From assembly GCA_905234195.1 (NCBI GenBank), contig CAJOFR010000009.1, forward strand, positions 62,001 to 126,000: a DNA stretch of 64,000 nucleotides. The letters are read 5' to 3'. Below the pieces are notes generated by a model. The model saw nothing but the letters and a program-made list of their open reading frames with translations, did not search any database and was not told the origin of the DNA. The translations under genes and the position numbers were made by a program. This document shows, one piece after another, positions 60,056 through 64,000 of the stretch (within the stretch, counting starts at the first letter, position 1; every line of letters starts with the position of its first letter). Origin of the DNA: an uncultured Selenomonadaceae bacterium. Its GTDB lineage: Bacteria > Bacillota > Negativicutes > Selenomonadales > Selenomonadaceae.

Positions 60056-62245
60056 ATGGCGAAAATTATTGAACAGACAAATGCTACAATCCTCTTTGAC
60101 GAGATAAATCCGGAGAAGTTGGATTTGCTTACCCTTGTGGGTGACGTGAAAGGGCTTGACAGTCTGTCCGACGAAAAAATTAAGGAGATACTTGATACTC
60201 TTTGCGTGAAAAATTTTGATGAGTTTGTCGAAAAATTTGACCCTGTCGTTTATTCTTTCTTCAACGCGAACAATCAAAAGGTAATGTATACTTTGAAGAA
60301 ACCGGAGTCAATTCCCGACGACCTTTTGACGGAAATTCATTTGAACATGCAAAATGATTTTCTGAAAATGTTGTTCACGCTCGTCGACGCAAAACGTTCT
60401 CAAGGTTTGCTGAATGTGGACTTCAAATTTGAAAACTTGACGGATTTAATTTCGCCGCATAAAATTATTGAAGACATTAAACAGAACAGAAAAGAATTGC
60501 GCTACGTCTATTCTCAATACGTCCAGCTTGAAGACGAAGACCCGAAGAAATTGGATTTGGGCGACAAACTGAACGTGATGATGGAAGAAGCAAGCACGAA
60601 TTACAACAACGTCATGGCGATGTTGCCTCTGGCGATTGAGGATATAAAAACTCGTTTGCTTTTGACGAGCGGTGGCGGCGGTGCCGACGCTACTCCCCTT
60701 GCGCTGGGCGTGCTCACTATGGGCGAAGAGGGCGAGCTGAAAGTTATTGAGGCTCCGAAGAAAGAAGAATCTACCGCGCTTGTCACGCTCGACGACAAAA
60801 TTAACGAAGGCTTAATCGAAGTCATAGGCGAGGACTACGAGGCTCTGAACGAAGACCACAACGATTACGTTAAAGCTTTGGTAACGAGGACTTTTTGCCC
60901 GCTGCCGTCGACTATGGTCAGCGAAATTGACGTGTCCAAAGAAATTGACAACTACAACAATTATCTGCAATTCTACAAGGACGCGAAGGACGATTTCATT
61001 AAAACCGTTAAGCCGCTGATTGAAAAAATTCTCGGCGTGAGATTGTTTTTCGAGCAGTATCCTTCAAAGTTGCGCGGCATGAAACCGACGTTGCTTATAA
61101 CGAATATCAGCAACGAGATGATAACGAAAACCCCCAACATTCCGCGCCTTATCACCTACCTCAACACCGTCAACGGCAAAAATAATTTTGCCAATACACT
61201 TTGGTACGCGATTTTCCCGAACGTGGCTTTTGATTCCGGTGCCAAAACGAAATTGACGCGCCAGAGATTCAAAGGTAACCAGGAAGTTGTAAACACGAAC
61301 GTCAATTCGATTGAGTCCTTGACGCGCATTCTTGACGTGCTGAAAGATTTTCGTATTCAATGTTTCTTCAGTTTCGCCTCGTCGGAGAAAAACACCTTCA
61401 ACGCAATGGCGACCGAAGGCATCGAAAAATATATCGACAAAACTATTCCGCTCACCTCAAAAGCTTTCAGCGAGTTTGCCATTCCGTGTTTCCCGAACTT
61501 CACGATTATCCCGAAGGATAAATCGGGCGTCGTGCTGGATACGAAAATGACGCTTAACGAAAATAATCTTGCCGAAATTTCCAACGCGAAACAGGATATT
61601 ATGAAATTGTGGATTGACGGCGTGTACGTCGGCGCGGCGTACGTGGCGGCGGGAATTGTCGCGACGTACCAGGATCCGGAATATCTCAAAATGATTTTCC
61701 GCCGCAATGTCGATAATGAATTGCCGGGCGTGCGTTTCGATATTGAATCGGGAGATAATTCGCTCATGGTTTACACGACGTTGGCGAAAGAAATTACCGG
61801 CTTCACCAACCCGATAAAGAGCGAGATTAACAAAAAGAATTTCGGCTTCGTCTTCTCTTCGGAGAACGCCAGCTACAACGGCTTGCCGGTGACGAACGTC
61901 ATGATTTATAAATCGCGTAACTTGCTTTACGATGAAAACACCGGAGCTTACGAGCCGATTTACAAGACGCAGGTCACGACTTACATTGAAAGAATTTTGC
62001 GCAACCTGTCCAGCGACTTCAAGCAAGATAAAATTATTCGTTTCTTCAGCTCAAACCCCAGCTCCCAAGCAAGCAAGTGGCTTGACAAACGCGAAAATCT
62101 CAACGCGATTATCGGCACGGGCGACGCGATTGATTACAATATCGACGAGGACAACGGGATTTGCACGCTTAATATCACTTTCAACGGCGATATTAAGAAT
62201 CTTGAAATTGAAACTAACCGCACGACTTCAGCAAGACACGTTTAA
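60056..62245 (+). CDS. Contractile sheath-like protein
   Basis: 729 aa, cytoplasmic. The C-terminal third has the sheath pattern: TTYIERILRNLSSDFKQD followed by ASKWLDKRENLNAIIGTGD and a terminal beta strand pair (GICTLNITFNGDIKNLEIE), as in TssC and phage tail sheaths. It is longer than phage sheaths, with an acidic, poorly conserved N-terminal 250 residues. It precedes two tube proteins, the usual sheath-tube order. No TssB-like small subunit is present, so this may form the sheath alone. Confidence 0.65.
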   Translation: MAKIIEQTNATILFDEINPEKLDLLTLVGDVKGLDSLSDEKIKEILDTLCVKNFDEFVEKFDPVVYSFFNANNQKVMYTLKKPESIPDDLLTEIHLNMQNDFLKMLFTLVDAKRSQGLLNVDFKFENLTDLISPHKIIEDIKQNRKELRYVYSQYVQLEDEDPKKLDLGDKLNVMMEEASTNYNNVMAMLPLAIEDIKTRLLLTSGGGGADATPLALGVLTMGEEGELKVIEAPKKEESTALVTLDDKINEGLIEVIGEDYEALNEDHNDYVKALVTRTFCPLPSTMVSEIDVSKEIDNYNNYLQFYKDAKDDFIKTVKPLIEKILGVRLFFEQYPSKLRGMKPTLLITNISNEMITKTPNIPRLITYLNTVNGKNNFANTLWYAIFPNVAFDSGAKTKLTRQRFKGNQEVVNTNVNSIESLTRILDVLKDFRIQCFFSFASSEKNTFNAMATEGIEKYIDKTIPLTSKAFSEFAIPCFPNFTIIPKDKSGVVLDTKMTLNENNLAEISNAKQDIMKLWIDGVYVGAAYVAAGIVATYQDPEYLKMIFRRNVDNELPGVRFDIESGDNSLMVYTTLAKEITGFTNPIKSEINKKNFGFVFSSENASYNGLPVTNVMIYKSRNLLYDENTGAYEPIYKTQVTTYIERILRNLSSDFKQDKIIRFFSSNPSSQASKWLDKRENLNAIIGTGDAIDYNIDEDNGICTLNITFNGDIKNLEIETNRTTSARHV

Positions 62246-62285
62246 AAAATTTGAGAGATTTTAAACCGGAAGGAGAGATTTTCTT

Positions 62286-62711
62286 ATGGGATTTCGTTGC
62301 AAAATTACCGGCGGAAAAGATGTTGAGTTCGACGAAGGAATTATTACCGGCGTGGAATTTATTTCGGATACCCCCGACGCCACAAACGCGCGCTCTTCGG
62401 ATCTCGGCGTTATTCTGAAAATCACCGGCAGGATTAATTTTTCTCTCGGCGCGGAAATTGAAGATGGTACGGTCGAGTTGGCGAATTGGTCTTTGATGCC
62501 GTCGGATAAATCGGATTGCTATCGCGATGTTCAAGTTCAAATTATCAACGGCGGTCAAATTGTCAGGCAATACAAATATCCTAACGCCTTTGTCATGGAT
62601 TACACGGAGGACTTGAATGACGAAGAGGGCGTCGGGACTTTTACCATGCTGTTGAAACAGAAAAAGGACTTGACGGCAAAAGTGGAGCTGAAGGGCAATT
62701 TTGAAGAGTAA
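62286..62711 (+). CDS. Tail-tube (Hcp-like) protein 1
   Basis: 141 aa beta-rich protein. ILKITGRINF, VELANWSLMP, CYRDVQVQIINGG and YKYPNAFVMDYTEDLNDEEG outline the tube fold; homologues in Firmicutes are sometimes mis-named membrane-associated protease 1. GGAAGGAGAG precedes the ATG. Paralogue of the next gene and of residues 100-200 of the protein at 51284. Expected to form the inner hexameric tube. Confidence 0.68.
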   Translation: MGFRCKITGGKDVEFDEGIITGVEFISDTPDATNARSSDLGVILKITGRINFSLGAEIEDGTVELANWSLMPSDKSDCYRDVQVQIINGGQIVRQYKYPNAFVMDYTEDLNDEEGVGTFTMLLKQKKDLTAKVELKGNFEE

Positions 62712-62725
62712 GGCGGTGAATTGAA

Positions 62726-63154
62726 ATGGCATTGATTTTTAGCACGGCAGATCCGGAAATTAATCTCGAAGAGGAAAGCACGAAACAAATTATTTTTAAA
62801 GTGGAGATTCCTCAAGACAGCCGCGCAAGGACAAAAGACGTCGGCGTTACGATGACTATCAAGGGGAAAATTTTGCCGGACACTGCGCAGGCGGGTAACG
62901 CGGCGGACAGCACCGCAAAACTTATGGAATGGTCCATTGTTCCTGCGGAAAAGAAAGAGGCTTATCGCAGTGTGACGGTTAAAGTAAATTCGGGCGGCGT
63001 GACTACTCGTCAGTATGAATTGCCGAATGCTTTTATCGTCGATTACTACGAGACTTTTGATAACGCGGAAGGTATCGGAGAATTTACGCTTAAGCTCAAG
63101 CAGATGAAAAATAAATTGGCTGACGTAAAAGTTACGGGCGGCTTCGCAGAATAA
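62726..63154 (+). CDS. Tail-tube (Hcp-like) protein 2
   Basis: 142 aa paralogue of the preceding protein: TMTIKGKILP, LMEWSIVPA, AYRSVTVKVNSGG and PNAFIVDYYETFDNAEGIGEFTLKLKQ. The gap is 14 bases. Two tube subunits could mix, alternate, or one could be the spike-proximal initiator. Its stop overlaps the next start by one base (TAATG). Confidence 0.68.
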   Translation: MALIFSTADPEINLEEESTKQIIFKVEIPQDSRARTKDVGVTMTIKGKILPDTAQAGNAADSTAKLMEWSIVPAEKKEAYRSVTVKVNSGGVTTRQYELPNAFIVDYYETFDNAEGIGEFTLKLKQMKNKLADVKVTGGFAE

Positions 63155-63615
63155 TGAATTACTATGAAATACTCGGTGTCGAAAGAAACGTAACGCCTAA
63201 GGATTTAAAGAAGGCGTACAAAAAACTTGCTAAGAAATGGCATCCGGATCTGAACAAGGACAATCTGAAAGAGGCGGAAGAAAAAATGCGGGCGATAAAT
63301 GTCGCCTATTCCACTCTTTCGGACGAAGTGGCGCGGCTGGATTACGACAAGAAACTTGACGCGGGCGCGGGGGCTCAAAAAAAATCTGCGCGTCCGTCGT
63401 CCGCCACTCAAGCGAAAAAAACTGCCGCCAAGACTTCGGCGAAAGTCGACTTCGGAAATATTCACAGCAGCTTTGAAAGTTTCTTCGGGTTCAATCCGAA
63501 AACTCACGAAGTAAGCAACGAAGAAAAATTGAACACCTTCGCGCAGGACAAGCGCAAGAAAAATCCTCTCGATACCACAGATTTTTTTGAAAAGTTCATG
63601 GGGTTCAAAAAATAG
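63154..63615 (+). CDS. J-domain protein in the injection locus
   Basis: 153 aa. Residues 1-66 are a complete J-domain with the HPD motif (KKWHPDLNKDN) and NYYEILGVERNVTPKDLKKAY. The rest is a Lys/Ala/Ser linker and a short conserved tail (SFESFFGFNPKTH, TTDFFEKFMGFKK) with no Gly/Phe or zinc domain. It probably recruits DnaK to fold, load or recycle a component of this system. Overlap with the tube gene implies co-translation. Confidence 0.82.
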   Translation: MNYYEILGVERNVTPKDLKKAYKKLAKKWHPDLNKDNLKEAEEKMRAINVAYSTLSDEVARLDYDKKLDAGAGAQKKSARPSSATQAKKTAAKTSAKVDFGNIHSSFESFFGFNPKTHEVSNEEKLNTFAQDKRKKNPLDTTDFFEKFMGFKK

Positions 63616-63618
63616 GCG

Positions 63619-64000
63619 ATGTCAAAATATAATTTGTATACGACTTTGATAGGGCTGTCTTCAATTTTTTTCGTGCTCACCGTTTACGACAGCGGCTTTG
63701 GTTTTGCGGCAAAAATTCTGCTCACTGTTTTTGGTGTGGGCGTTTTTTTGCATTCGGCGTGGATTTTGTATAGACCGGGCGGCGGCAAAAATTTTTCGGG
63801 AAACAAAAATGCGAAAATCATAAATAAAATTTCTCTGATTGACGAGACCGGCGCAGTTGTTTCCAGTTGGGAACTCTACGGAAAAGTTTCTATGGTTATC
63901 GGGAAGGACGTCGGCGAAAATTTTGTGGATATAGATTTGAGCCGGAGCCCCTACGCGGCTATGGTGGACGTGGAGCACGCGGTTTTAAATTATGCGGACG
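63619..64000 (+). CDS. Membrane protein with FHA-like domain (cut by window end)
   Basis: At least 127 residues from the ATG at 63619. Two hydrophobic segments (about 8-25 and 29-47) are followed by a cytoplasmic domain whose WELYGKVSMVIGKDVGENFVDID and VDVEHAVLNYAD match the start of an FHA domain (G-I/K... S/D ... H pattern). FHA proteins regulate several T6SSs by binding phosphothreonine. The C-terminus is outside the window. Gap to the J-domain gene: 3 bases. Confidence 0.65.
   Translation, partial: MSKYNLYTTLIGLSSIFFVLTVYDSGFGFAAKILLTVFGVGVFLHSAWILYRPGGGKNFSGNKNAKIINKISLIDETGAVVSSWELYGKVSMVIGKDVGENFVDIDLSRSPYAAMVDVEHAVLNYAD

Noticed and set aside
47953..64000. Ordinary tailed prophage
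   Set aside because: No capsid, terminase, portal, integrase, holin or endolysin genes are visible, and J-domain, VWA, FHA and DUF4280 genes fit an injection system better. A phage-derived origin is not excluded.

Overview
The window reads as chromosome of a diderm Firmicute, most likely a member of the Negativicutes (Selenomonadaceae-like). The evidence is a complete lipid A block (lpxC, fabZ, lpxA, lpxI, lpxB, an msbA-type exporter) beside Firmicute-style strong Shine-Dalgarno sequences, a DUF1009/LpxI hydrolase, a lone PycB/OadA-type carboxyltransferase, partner-switching (RsbU/V/W-like) regulators and a flagellin. TTG and GTG starts are common, and many starts below were moved to fit the ribosome binding site. 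No rRNA, tRNA or CRISPR array was seen.

Layout. 1-1370 (+): a VanY-like peptidase (cut by the window edge) and a DUF218 membrane protein. 16252-1351 (-): an almost gapless envelope operon, lpxC-fabZ-lpxA-lpxI-(STAS/APH-kinase fusion)-lpxB-(three small ORFs)-msbA-two HlyD-type adaptors-two NHLM-type ABC exporters. The first NHLM exporter has a C39 peptidase domain with all three catalytic residues replaced. 16485-26381: housekeeping and accessory genes (pssA, coiled-coil protein, processive GT2, amidohydrolase, secreted protein, Na+/solute symporter, AIM24 protein, carboxyltransferase, dprA, YbgC thioesterase). 26447-32886 (+): a partner-switching module (RsbW-like kinase, dCache-HAMP-SpoIIE phosphatase, STAS protein and a second phosphatase), interrupted by a decayed IS605-type TnpB element. 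33106-39032 (-): two AGCS symporters around hisC-hisB, a TrmH-type methyltransferase and an unknown protein. 39095-42844: flagellin (-) with an odd triple repeat at its 3' side and a Glyco_tranf_2_5 glycosyltransferase (+) upstream. 43036-47772 (-): PilM/PilN-like protein, CNNM/CorC protein, aroE, pncB.

47953 to the end is one unusual contractile-injection-system-like locus. Three baseplate-like genes (+) are followed by an inverted cargo/spike block (-): immunity-like protein, tube-domain fusion, pentapeptide protein, two VgrG/gpD-like spikes, a YD-repeat protein, a DUF4280 PAAR-like tip and a membrane VWA protein. Then come a sheath-like protein, two tandem tube paralogues, a J-domain protein and a membrane FHA-like protein (+) that runs off the edge. 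No ClpV, TssJLM or second sheath subunit is visible, so it is not a canonical T6SS.

A dispersed repeat family runs through the intergenic spaces: degenerate telomere-like CCCTAATC tracts, often inverted and often supplying a gene's stop codon, which in three places flank a GC-rich hairpin core with compensatory stem changes.
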